Notes under the pieces: generated by a model
Database searches by the model: none
What the model saw: only the letters and a program-made list of their open reading frames with translations
Told to the model about the DNA's origin: nothing
In this document: in pieces, positions 6,957 through 14,940 of the stretch
Position numbering within the stretch: position 1 is the first letter of the stretch
Layout of the letters: every line of letters starts with the position of its first letter
Origin: Solobacterium sp.
GTDB lineage: Bacteria; Bacillota_I; Bacilli_A; Erysipelotrichales; Erysipelotrichaceae
Assembly (NCBI GenBank): GCA_017536845.1
Contig: JAFWCP010000189.1
Location: 1 to 15,898, forward strand
Direction of reading: 5' to 3'
DNA length: 15,898 nucleotides
Program-made: the position numbers and the translations under genes

Positions 6957-6985
6957 TTGACAATATTCATAACGGAGATTAGTAT
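6957..6985 (+). promoter_or_regulatory. Sigma-70-type promoter of glnA
   Basis: TTGACA (6957-6962), a 17-bp spacer and TAGTAT (6980-6985) lie 10 nt after dapL. Transcription would start near 6992, immediately before the leader hairpin. Spacer length and distance to the hairpin match the amt promoter. Confidence 0.8.
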
Positions 6986-6995
6986 GATGGCTGTT

Positions 6996-7041
6996 AGAGC
7001 AAAGGTGCCCGGACAGCGGGTTTCCTTTGCTCTTTGTTTTT
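6996..7041 (+). terminator. Intrinsic terminator within the glnA leader (attenuator)
   Basis: AGAGCAAAGG (6996-7005) pairs perfectly with CCTTTGCTCT (7024-7033). Inside it CCCG (7008-7011) and CGGG (7017-7020) close a GACAG loop. TTGTTTTT (7034-7041) follows, and the glnA ribosome binding site begins two bases later. It lies downstream of the glnA promoter, so it can terminate both glnA transcripts and read-through from dapL. Expression of glnA would need antitermination or leaky read-through. The ANTAR protein encoded just downstream is a natural candidate antiterminator. Confidence 0.85.
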
Positions 7042-7058
7042 CAAGGAGGAATAAGAGT

Positions 7059-8387
7059 ATGAGTTACACAAAAGAAGACATCGTCAGAATGGTGGAAGAA
7101 GGGGATGTGGAGTTCATCCGCATGCAGTTCACGGACATTTTCGGAAGGCTGAAAAATGTCGCGATTACTTCCTCGCAGATCAGAAAGGCTGTAAACAACG
7201 AAATCATGATCGACGGCAGCTCCATTGAAGGCTTCGTCAGAATCAATGAATCTGATATGTACCTTCATCCAGATCTTGATTCTTACGCAGTGCTGCCCTG
7301 GCGGCCTTCCCAGGCCCGGGTTGCCAGACTGATCTGTGATGTTTACAACCCCGACGGGACACCGTTTGTCGGCGATCCTCGCAGCATCCTGAAAAAGACA
7401 CTCGCCCGGGCGGCGGAAAAGGGCTATTCCTTCAATGTCGGCCCGGAATGTGAATTCTTCCTGTTCGAGACCGATGACAACGGTCAGCCGACGACAAAGA
7501 CAAGTGATGATGCCGGGTATTTCGACCTTGACCCGCTTGACCATGGCGGATCGACAAGACGTGAAATCTGTCTCATGCTCGAAAAGATGGGATATGAAGT
7601 CGAAGCCAGCCATCATGAAGTTGCCCGCGGCCAGCATGAAATTGACTTCAAATACGGCGATGCCCTCAGAACTGCCGACAACGTCATGACGTTCAAGCTC
7701 GCGGTCAAGACCGTTGCCCAGAAGAACGGCCTCCATGCAACCTTCATGCCCAAGCCGATCTTCGGCATCAACGGCAGCGGCATGCATACAAACATGTCCC
7801 TGTTCAAGGACGGCGTCAACATCTTTGCGGATAAGGCAGATCCAAGAGGCCTTTCGAAGGAAGCGTATTCCTTCATCGCCGGCATTCTTGCGCATATCCG
7901 TTCCATGAGCGCCATTACAAACCCGCTGGTCAACAGCTACAAGCGCCTGGTGCCCGGCTACGAAGCACCGTGCTATATTTCTTGGTCGGCATCCAACCGT
8001 TCGGCCCTGATCCGGATTCCGGCGGCCCGCGGCCAGGCGACAAGAGTCGAGCTGCGCTGTCCGGACCCTTCCTGCAACCCGTATCTTGAACTTGCCGTAT
8101 GCCTGGCAGCCGGACTGGACGGCATTGAACGCGGCCTGACCCCGCCGGAAGAGGTCGTCGACAACATCTTCGTCATGAGCGAGGCAGAACGCAGGGAAAA
8201 AGGCATTGAAAGCCTGCCGGGAAACCTGAAGGAAGCGGTCGACCTCATGCTGGAGGACAAGGTCATCTGCGATACACTTGGCAGCCATATCGTCAGCCAG
8301 TACAGCGCCGGCAAGTATGCTGAGTGGGATGCCTACCGGACTTCGGTTTCCGAGTGGGAAATCAACCAGTATCTCATGATGTATTAA
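7059..8387 (+). CDS. glnA: Glutamine synthetase, type I (alpha)
   Basis: The 442-residue enzyme makes glutamine from glutamate, ammonium and ATP as a cytosolic dodecamer. Visible motifs are DGSSIEGFVRI (52-62), the metal-binding GPECEFF (128-134), NGSGMHTNMSLF (238-249), KRLVPGYEAPCY with flap Glu303 (295-306), and the ATP region RIPAARGQATRVELRCPD (319-336). The length and Arg61 in EGFVRI match the Gram-positive GSI-alpha group, in which the equivalent arginine (Arg62 in Bacillus subtilis) takes part in feedback inhibition. The adenylylation-type insertion of GSI-beta enzymes is absent. AAGGAGG (7043-7049) lies 9 nt before the ATG; an in-frame ATG near 6957 would fall in the promoter. It leads a unit with the ANTAR gene, gltB and gltD. 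Confidence 0.98.
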   Translation: MSYTKEDIVRMVEEGDVEFIRMQFTDIFGRLKNVAITSSQIRKAVNNEIMIDGSSIEGFVRINESDMYLHPDLDSYAVLPWRPSQARVARLICDVYNPDGTPFVGDPRSILKKTLARAAEKGYSFNVGPECEFFLFETDDNGQPTTKTSDDAGYFDLDPLDHGGSTRREICLMLEKMGYEVEASHHEVARGQHEIDFKYGDALRTADNVMTFKLAVKTVAQKNGLHATFMPKPIFGINGSGMHTNMSLFKDGVNIFADKADPRGLSKEAYSFIAGILAHIRSMSAITNPLVNSYKRLVPGYEAPCYISWSASNRSALIRIPAARGQATRVELRCPDPSCNPYLELAVCLAAGLDGIERGLTPPEEVVDNIFVMSEAERREKGIESLPGNLKEAVDLMLEDKVICDTLGSHIVSQYSAGKYAEWDAYRTSVSEWEINQYLMMY

Positions 8388-8395
8388 ACACTGTT

Positions 8396-8929
8396 ATGAC
8401 AAAATTCGCAGTCGCGTTCCGTGATGAGAAAACGGCCGAAAGAATCGCTTCCCTTCTGCGGGAAAGCGGCTATGAAGTAATCCGCACCTGTTCCTCCGCC
8501 GATGAAGTCAGACGGACGTTCAGGATGATACAGGACGGTATCCTCATTGCCGGCGTACGGCTGAGAAACAGGTCACTGGATGAGGTGGCAGGTGACCTGA
8601 ATGACCATGTGGAAATCCTGTGCCTGTGCCGTCCGGACCAGTTTGCCCAGATCAGTTCAGAAAAGATTTTCCGCCAGGCCATGCCGGTAAGCAAATCCGT
8701 ACTGATCGCCTGGGCCGACATGCTGGTGCAGCTGCATTATCAGCGGCTGCCCCGCCGGCCGGAAACAGACCGGGAGATGATCCACAGGGCCAAAGCCCTC
8801 ATCATGGAACAGAAACAGATGGATGAAACAGAAGCCCACCGTTATCTGCAGCGTCTCAGCATGAACCTTTGCTTGCCCATGTCAGAGGTTGCTGAAAAGA
8901 TTGTCTGCGGGGAAACATACAACGAATAG
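8396..8929 (+). CDS. nitR: ANTAR-domain RNA-binding antiterminator with degenerate receiver (NitR-like)
   Basis: This is a 177-residue two-domain protein. Residues 1 to about 110 look like a response-regulator receiver, but the phospho-acceptor site is lost: where receivers read LxLLDxxLP this one reads ILIAGVRLR, with Gly53 for Asp. Asp10-Glu11 and Lys100 may be remnants of the acidic pocket and the conserved lysine. Residues 122-171 are an ANTAR domain (MIHRAKALIMEQKQMDETEAH, then RYLQRLSMN and MSEVAEKIV), the three-helix RNA-binding module that stops leader terminators from forming. The gene lies between glnA and gltB, as I recall for NitR of solventogenic clostridia; the symbol rests on that memory. 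It starts 8 nt after glnA with no clear Shine-Dalgarno sequence, so translation is probably coupled. Likely targets are the glnA and amt leader hairpins. Confidence 0.85.
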   Translation: MTKFAVAFRDEKTAERIASLLRESGYEVIRTCSSADEVRRTFRMIQDGILIAGVRLRNRSLDEVAGDLNDHVEILCLCRPDQFAQISSEKIFRQAMPVSKSVLIAWADMLVQLHYQRLPRRPETDREMIHRAKALIMEQKQMDETEAHRYLQRLSMNLCLPMSEVAEKIVCGETYNE

Positions 8930-8935
8930 GAATGA

Positions 8936-8955
8936 CCGGGATCCTGGGATCCCGG
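8936..8955 (+). repeat. Strong inverted repeat between the ANTAR gene and gltB
   Basis: CCGGGAT (8936-8942), loop CCTGGG, ATCCCGG (8949-8955); the pairing can extend to nine base pairs, but only over a two-base loop. It starts 6 nt after the ANTAR stop and no T-run follows, so it is not an intrinsic terminator. It may be a processing or stability element, or a binding site that sets gltBD expression relative to glnA. Confidence 0.6.
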
Positions 8956-8988
8956 CTTCCGCCTCTTAAGTAACACGGGAGAATGAAT

Positions 8989-11900
8989 ATGGCACAGAAA
9001 CACATCGGAACAATGGACCATGATGCCTGCGGCATCGGCGCCATTGTCAATATTGACGGACACCGTACATATGCGGCGGTGGATGATGCGCTGCATATCG
9101 TGGAACACCTTGGCCACCGGGCCGGCAAAGACGCCAGCGGCGAAGTCGGCGACGGGGTCGGAATCCTTCTGCAGATCTCACACCGCTTCTTCAGGAAAGC
9201 CGCCCTTGCGGAAGGCATCGAACTTCCCGGGGAAGGGGAATACGGCATCGGCATGTTTTTCTTTCAGGGCGACCAGGTTTCCCAGGTCATTTCCTGCCGG
9301 ATGTTCGGGGTGATTGCGGAAAAGTACGGAATGAAGGTGCTGGGCTGGCGTGATGTGCCGGTGCAGTGCGGCATCCTGGGGGCAAAGGCGCTTGAAAGCA
9401 TGCCGACGATCCGCCAGGTGTTCCTGGCAAAGCCGGATGACTGCGAGAAAGGGCTTGCCTTCGACCGGCTTCTTTATGTGGCGAGAAGGGAATTTGAACA
9501 GGGGAATGACAGTACCTACATCGTTTCGCTTTCTTCCCGTACCATCGTCTATAAGGGGATGTTTCTCGTCAGCCAGCTGCGGCTGTTTTACGAAGACCTT
9601 CAGTCCGAAGATTATGAGACGGCGATTGCGGTTGTGCATTCCCGCTTTTCCACCAACACCAACCCGAGCTGGAACCGTGCCCATCCTTACCGGATGATTG
9701 CCCATAACGGGGAGATCAATACGATTTCAGGCAACCATGACCGCATGCTTGCCCGTGAGGAAACCATGCATTCAGCCTTGAGCGAACCGTACATTGACAT
9801 GATCTATCCGGTCATCAACGACGACGGGTCAGACTCTGCCATGGTCGACAACACGCTTGAATTCATGTATATGAGCGGGATTGACCTGCCCCTGGCGTTA
9901 ATGATCATGATTCCCGAGCCCTGGCGCAACAATGATTCCATTTCCCAGGACAAGAAGGATTTCTATCATTACTATGCAACAATGATGGAACCATGGGACG
10001 GCCCGGCGGCGGTGATTTTCACGGACGGGGAAAGGCTGGGTGCCTGTCTTGACAGGAACGGCCTGCGGCCGGCCAGGTATTACGTCACCGATGACAACCG
10101 CCTGATCCTGTCCTCGGAAGTCGGCGTCCTGGACTTTGCGGAAGAGCATATCGTGAAGAAATCCCGCCTGATGCCGGGCAAGATCCTTCTGGCCGATACG
10201 CTGAAAAAGAGGATCATTGATGATGAAGAATGCAAAAACACATACATCAGCGCCAACCCGTACGGCGAATGGCTGAGCCTGCATCTGAAGAAGCTCAGCA
10301 ACCTGCCGATTCCCAACCACCGTCTTCCCAACCACGACCAGAAAACCCGCGACAAGCTTTACAAGGTGTTCGGCTATTCTTATGAAGATGTGCGCGATGT
10401 CCTTTACCATATGGCAAAAAACGGGGTGGAACCGACCGCATCCATGGGGCATGATACCCCGCTGACCCTGTATTCCCGTTCCCATGACAGGCTGTTCGGA
10501 TATTTTTACCAGCGGTTTGCCCAGGTCACAAATCCGCCGATTGATTCCATCAGGGAAAAAATCGTCACTGATACAGCTGTCTATCTTGGTTCTGAGGGAA
10601 ACCTTCTCGAAGAAAAAAGCACCAACTGCGCGGTTCTGGAAATCATCAACCCGATCCTGAGCGGGACCGACATGATGAAAATCAAAGCCCTGCGCCAGCC
10701 GCATCTGAAATGCGCCGTCATCAGCATGCTGTATTATCCCAATACCTCCCTGAGCAAGGCGGTGGAGCAGCTTTGCTTCAGCTGCGACAGGGCCTATACA
10801 GCCGGGGCCAACATCCTTGTGCTGAGCGACCGCGGCGTTGATGAAAACCATCTTCCCATTCCCAGCCTTCTGGCTGTTTCGGCTGTGGAACAGCATATGG
10901 TGCGCACCAAGAAATGCACCCAGCTTTCCCTGATTGTGGAAAGCGGCGAACCCTGCACCGTGCATGACTGCGCCGCCCTTCTTGGTTTCGGCGCCCGGGC
11001 AGTCCATCCCTACCTGGCCCAGGAATGCATTGTCGAGCTGATTGATCTTGGCATCCTGGACAAGGATTATCATACAGCCATCGATGATTACAACCGGGCT
11101 GTCCGTGACGGGATTGTCAAGATTGCCGCCAAGATGGGCGTTTCGACAATTCAGTCCTACCAGTCCGCAAGGATATTTGAATCGCTTGGACTGGCGGATG
11201 AAGTGATTGATGCCTATTTCTCAGGCACGGTTTCCGACGGCGGCCCGGTCACCCTCAAAGACATTGAAAAGGATATCCTCTACCGTCACGCCCATGCCTT
11301 TGACCCGCTGGGCCTGCAGGTGGATACCACCCTCGACAGTATCGGCAGCCATGGCCTGCGTTCCAATGACGCCGCCGAAAACCACCTTTACGCACCGGAA
11401 GTGCTTGTTGCCCTGCGTACCGCCGCTAAGAGCGGGAAGTATGAGGATTATCAGAAATATACCGGCCTCCTGTATGCCATGGCGCCCCATCGCCTGCGTG
11501 ATACGTGTTCCTTTGCCCAGGGGCGTACACCGGTCCCGCTGGAAGAGGTGGAGCCGGCTGAGGAAATCGTGAAGCGTTTCAATACCGGGGCCATGTCCTT
11601 CGGCTCCATTTCAAAGGAAGCTCATGAAACCATGGCGGAAGCGATGAACAGGCTTCATGCCCGTTCCAATACAGGCGAAGGCGGGGAAGACCCGGCCCGT
11701 TACGGAACGGTGCGCAATTCGGCTGTCAAGCAGGTTGCCTCAGGCAGGTTCGGGGTGAATATGGCATATCTGAACAGCGCAAAGGAAATCCAGATCAAGA
11801 TGGCCCAGGGTGCCAAGCCGGGCGAAGGCGGCCACCTTCCGGCCAACAAGGTCTATCCATGGGTTGCCGCAACCCGCTGTTCCACTCCGGGCGTGGCACT

Positions 11901-13473
11901 GATTTCACCGCCTCCCCATCATGATATCTATTCCATCGAGGATCTGGCGCAGCTGATTTATGATCTGAAAAACGCCAACCGCGAAGCCCGGATTTCCGTC
12001 AAGCTTGTCAGTGAAAAGGGTGTCGGCACAGTTGCCTGCGGCGTTGCCAAAGCCGGCGCTTCGGTGATTCTGATTTCCGGCAGCGACGGCGGCACTGGTG
12101 CTGCTCCGTTCAGTTCGATTCACCATGCCGGCCTGCCATGGGAGCTGGGAATCATTGAAGCCCACCGCTGCCTGACCGCCAGCAATCTCAGAGAACAGGT
12201 GATCCTGCAGACGGACGGAAAGCTGATGAGCGGCCGGGACGTTGTAATTGCGGCAATGCTGGGAGCGGAGGACTTCGGCTTTGCCAGCGGGCCGCTGGCA
12301 GCGATGGGCTGCATGATGATGCGGGTGTGTTCGAAAGATACCTGTCCTTTCGGCATTGCGACCCAGAATGAAACACTCCGCCGCAGGTTCAAAGGAAAAC
12401 CGGAACACGTCATGCACTACATGTTGATGATCGCGGAAGAGGTACGCCATATCATGGCCGGGCTCGGCATCAGGACCATGAATGAACTGGTCGGCCGCAG
12501 CGACCTTCTGGTGACAAACGAAAACATGCCTTATGCCGATGACCTGAAGGAAAGCCTGCATGTCCATTGCGAACAAGGCCGTACGTTTGACTTCGGCCTG
12601 GAGAAGACAGTGGATATGAAAGTCCTGGTCCCCTGGTACCACGACTGCCTCAGCACGGAAAGAAAGCCGCTTGCGGAAGTGAAGCTTTCTGCATCGGACC
12701 GTACGGTCGGAACATTGCTTGGCTCGGAAATCATACGGACAGGCAAAGGGATGGATCCGGATGATGCCTGGACGGTCAGTTTCTGCGGGTCTGCCGGGCA
12801 GTCCTTCGGGGCTTTTATCCCCAGAGGGCTGACATTGAAGCTGCATGGCGATGCCAATGACTATGTGGGCAAAGGGCTTTCCGGAGGGAAAATCATCATC
12901 GTGCCGAAAGAGGATGCTTCGTTTGTCTGGAACCATAACATCATTGCCGGCAATGTCGCGCTGTATGGGGCAACCGGCGGAACTGCCTATTTTGCCGGCA
13001 TCACCGGGGAACGCTTCTGCGTCCGCAACAGCGGGGCCCGCGCAGTATGCGAAGGATGCGGTGACCATGGCCTGGAGTATATGACCGGCGGGATTGCCGT
13101 GATCCTTGGGGAAACAGGGAAGAACTTCGCGGCAGGCATGAGCGGCGGCATTGCCTATGTGCTGGATGAAAAACACAGCCTGTACCGGCATATCAGTCCC
13201 GGATCCATTGTCCTGAAAGAAGTGACAGAAAAGTATGATATTCATCAGCTCAGGGGAATCCTTGAAGACTATTACAGGGAAACAGGTTCTCCCAAAGCAA
13301 AGATGATCCTGGAACATGAAGATGAATGGCTGCCGCATTTCAAGAAAATCATCGCAGCCCCGTACCAGGCAATGGTGGAAAGAATCTCATATTATGAAGA
13401 ACAGGGCATCAGCAGGGAAAATGCGGAAATGGCAGCGTTCACGGAACTGACGCAGACGCATGGAGGTGAATGA
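8989..13473 (+). CDS. gltB: Glutamate synthase (GOGAT), large subunit
   Basis: The protein of about 1494 residues has the full GltB layout. A class II glutaminase domain comes first, with Cys14 in HDACGIGAIV as the presumed mature N-terminal nucleophile after loss of a short propeptide. RFSTNTNPSWNRAHPYRMIAHNGEINT and the later GLRPARYYVTDDN belong to that domain. A central linker domain follows. The FMN-binding synthase domain contains KPGEGGHLPANKVYPWVA and the 3Fe-4S cysteines C-x5-C-x4-C at 1108, 1114 and 1119 (CMMMRVCSKDTC). A glycine-rich C-terminal beta-helix domain ends the protein. It moves the glutamine amide to 2-oxoglutarate, giving two glutamates. I prefer the ATG at 8989 over 8983 because GGGAG (8977-8981) lies 7 nt upstream of it. 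The stop overlaps the gltD start. Confidence 0.97.
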   Translation: MAQKHIGTMDHDACGIGAIVNIDGHRTYAAVDDALHIVEHLGHRAGKDASGEVGDGVGILLQISHRFFRKAALAEGIELPGEGEYGIGMFFFQGDQVSQVISCRMFGVIAEKYGMKVLGWRDVPVQCGILGAKALESMPTIRQVFLAKPDDCEKGLAFDRLLYVARREFEQGNDSTYIVSLSSRTIVYKGMFLVSQLRLFYEDLQSEDYETAIAVVHSRFSTNTNPSWNRAHPYRMIAHNGEINTISGNHDRMLAREETMHSALSEPYIDMIYPVINDDGSDSAMVDNTLEFMYMSGIDLPLALMIMIPEPWRNNDSISQDKKDFYHYYATMMEPWDGPAAVIFTDGERLGACLDRNGLRPARYYVTDDNRLILSSEVGVLDFAEEHIVKKSRLMPGKILLADTLKKRIIDDEECKNTYISANPYGEWLSLHLKKLSNLPIPNHRLPNHDQKTRDKLYKVFGYSYEDVRDVLYHMAKNGVEPTASMGHDTPLTLYSRSHDRLFGYFYQRFAQVTNPPIDSIREKIVTDTAVYLGSEGNLLEEKSTNCAVLEIINPILSGTDMMKIKALRQPHLKCAVISMLYYPNTSLSKAVEQLCFSCDRAYTAGANILVLSDRGVDENHLPIPSLLAVSAVEQHMVRTKKCTQLSLIVESGEPCTVHDCAALLGFGARAVHPYLAQECIVELIDLGILDKDYHTAIDDYNRAVRDGIVKIAAKMGVSTIQSYQSARIFESLGLADEVIDAYFSGTVSDGGPVTLKDIEKDILYRHAHAFDPLGLQVDTTLDSIGSHGLRSNDAAENHLYAPEVLVALRTAAKSGKYEDYQKYTGLLYAMAPHRLRDTCSFAQGRTPVPLEEVEPAEEIVKRFNTGAMSFGSISKEAHETMAEAMNRLHARSNTGEGGEDPARYGTVRNSAVKQVASGRFGVNMAYLNSAKEIQIKMAQGAKPGEGGHLPANKVYPWVAATRCSTPGVALISPPPHHDIYSIEDLAQLIYDLKNANREARISVKLVSEKGVGTVACGVAKAGASVILISGSDGGTGAAPFSSIHHAGLPWELGIIEAHRCLTASNLREQVILQTDGKLMSGRDVVIAAMLGAEDFGFASGPLAAMGCMMMRVCSKDTCPFGIATQNETLRRRFKGKPEHVMHYMLMIAEEVRHIMAGLGIRTMNELVGRSDLLVTNENMPYADDLKESLHVHCEQGRTFDFGLEKTVDMKVLVPWYHDCLSTERKPLAEVKLSASDRTVGTLLGSEIIRTGKGMDPDDAWTVSFCGSAGQSFGAFIPRGLTLKLHGDANDYVGKGLSGGKIIIVPKEDASFVWNHNIIAGNVALYGATGGTAYFAGITGERFCVRNSGARAVCEGCGDHGLEYMTGGIAVILGETGKNFAAGMSGGIAYVLDEKHSLYRHISPGSIVLKEVTEKYDIHQLRGILEDYYRETGSPKAKMILEHEDEWLPHFKKIIAAPYQAMVERISYYEEQGISRENAEMAAFTELTQTHGGE

Positions 13474-14924
13474 TGGGAAAACCGGACGGATTCCTTCTTT
13501 ATCAGAGAAAAGAAGACTGTGAGCGTACATGCGCTGACAGAATCAATGACTATCAGGAAATCCGCATTTCATCGCGGCCTGAAGAGAGACGGAAACAGGC
13601 AGCCCGCTGCATGGACTGCGGTGTTCCTTTCTGTCAGTCGGCAATCCGGCTGAACGGCATGGTAACCGGCTGTCCTCTGCATAACCTGATTCCGGAATGG
13701 AATGACCACATCTATCGTGGCCATGATGAACATGCCTTAAGAAGGCTGCTGAAAATGAACCCCTTTCCGGAATTCACCGGAAGGGTGTGTCCGGCCCTTT
13801 GCGAGAAGGCCTGCGTCAATGGCTGTGACGGCGACCCGGTCACAATCCGCGACAATGAGCGCTGGCTGTCGGAAGCCGGATTCTCACAGAACCTGATCAG
13901 GCCGGCTGACATTTCTGTCCGTTCAAAAAAGAAAGTGGCCGTGATCGGCAGCGGGCCTTCCGGCCTGGCAGCGGCTTACCGGCTGAATGTCAGAGGCCAC
14001 CATGTCACGGTGTATGAACGGGATGAAAAGCCCGGCGGCCTGCTGATGTACGGGATCCCCAATATGAAACTGGACAAAAAGGTCGTCGAGCGCAGAACCG
14101 CACTGATGGCAGAAGAAGGGGTTGATTTCAGGACCGGCATCAGCGTCGGCCAGGATATCACCCTTGCGGAACTCAGAGAACAATATGACGCCGTCATTCT
14201 TGCCTGCGGAGCGTCGCAGGCAAGAATGCCAGCGGTTGAAGGCATTGAGAGCACTGAAGGCGTCATCAAGGCAGTGACGTACCTTGCCGAAACAACCCGG
14301 CATCTGCCCGCGCTTCCGAAAATCAATGCGGAAGGAAAAAACGTGGTGATTCTCGGCGGCGGCGATACAGGCAATGACTGCGTCGCAACAGCAATCCGGC
14401 AGAAATGCACTTCGGCTGTCCAGCTCGAAATGATGCCCGCCCCGCCGCAGGAGAGAAGGGAAGACAATCCCTGGCCGCAATGGCCAAGGGTCATGAAAAC
14501 CGACTACGGCCAGCAGGAAGCCATGCATGTGTTTGGCAAGGACCCCCGCATCTTCTCAAAAACGCTGACTGCCCTGGTCAAAGAAGGGGAGGTGCTCAAA
14601 GCTGTCGAAACGGCTGACATCCATTTTGAAGGCGGCAAGCCCGTCATCAGTGAAGAAAGAGAAATTCTGCCCTGCGACCTTCTGGTCATTGCAGCCGGGT
14701 TCACCGGGTGTGAAACAGCACTGCCGCTTTCCGCCGGCGTCAGTCTGACGGCGCTGAATACCGTTGCCGCAAAGGAAGGCGGCTATGCCACGAACGTGCC
14801 GGGGATTTTCACCTGCGGTGACATGCACAGGGGCGCTTCCCTTGTTGTATGGGCCATCCGGGAAGGTCTTGAATGCGCCCGGGAAGTGGATGAATGGATG
14901 ATGGGATATACCAATCTGATCTGA
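13473..14924 (+). CDS. gltD: Glutamate synthase, small subunit (NADPH-dependent)
   Basis: This 483-residue iron-sulfur flavoprotein passes electrons from NAD(P)H to GltB. The N-terminal adrenodoxin-reductase-like part has two cysteine clusters: Cys46, 49, 54 and 67 (CMDCGVPFC, then GCPLHN), and Cys106, 110, 114 and 118 (CPALCEKACVNGC). These match the two 4Fe-4S sites of GltD. FAD binding is shown by VAVIGSGPSGLAAAYRL (155-171) with the acidic YERDEKPGGLL end. The dinucleotide site is VVILGGGDTGNDC further on, and the closing GIFTCGDMHRGASLVVWAI is the usual FAD-contacting end. GGAGG at 13462-13466 is 6 nt from the ATG at 13473 and only 3 nt from the alternative at 13470. The overlap with gltB fits the equal need for both subunits. 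Confidence 0.97.
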   Translation: MGKPDGFLLYQRKEDCERTCADRINDYQEIRISSRPEERRKQAARCMDCGVPFCQSAIRLNGMVTGCPLHNLIPEWNDHIYRGHDEHALRRLLKMNPFPEFTGRVCPALCEKACVNGCDGDPVTIRDNERWLSEAGFSQNLIRPADISVRSKKKVAVIGSGPSGLAAAYRLNVRGHHVTVYERDEKPGGLLMYGIPNMKLDKKVVERRTALMAEEGVDFRTGISVGQDITLAELREQYDAVILACGASQARMPAVEGIESTEGVIKAVTYLAETTRHLPALPKINAEGKNVVILGGGDTGNDCVATAIRQKCTSAVQLEMMPAPPQERREDNPWPQWPRVMKTDYGQQEAMHVFGKDPRIFSKTLTALVKEGEVLKAVETADIHFEGGKPVISEEREILPCDLLVIAAGFTGCETALPLSAGVSLTALNTVAAKEGGYATNVPGIFTCGDMHRGASLVVWAIREGLECAREVDEWMMGYTNLI

Positions 14925-14940
14925 AAGAAAGGACATGCAG

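Noticed and set aside
2847..7041. Canonical ANTAR dual-hairpin sites (two hexaloops with A1 and G4)
   Set aside because: Each leader shows only one hairpin, and in the best pairing neither loop puts A first and G fourth. The ANTAR link is kept only as a hypothesis.
6957..7058. Upstream in-frame start extending glnA by 34 codons
   Set aside because: The segment is the promoter and terminator hairpin; the extension has no glutamine synthetase similarity.
8324..8395. Upstream in-frame start extending the ANTAR gene by 24 codons into glnA
   Set aside because: The added residues are just glnA sequence read in another frame, and MTKFAVAFRDE is a normal receiver start.
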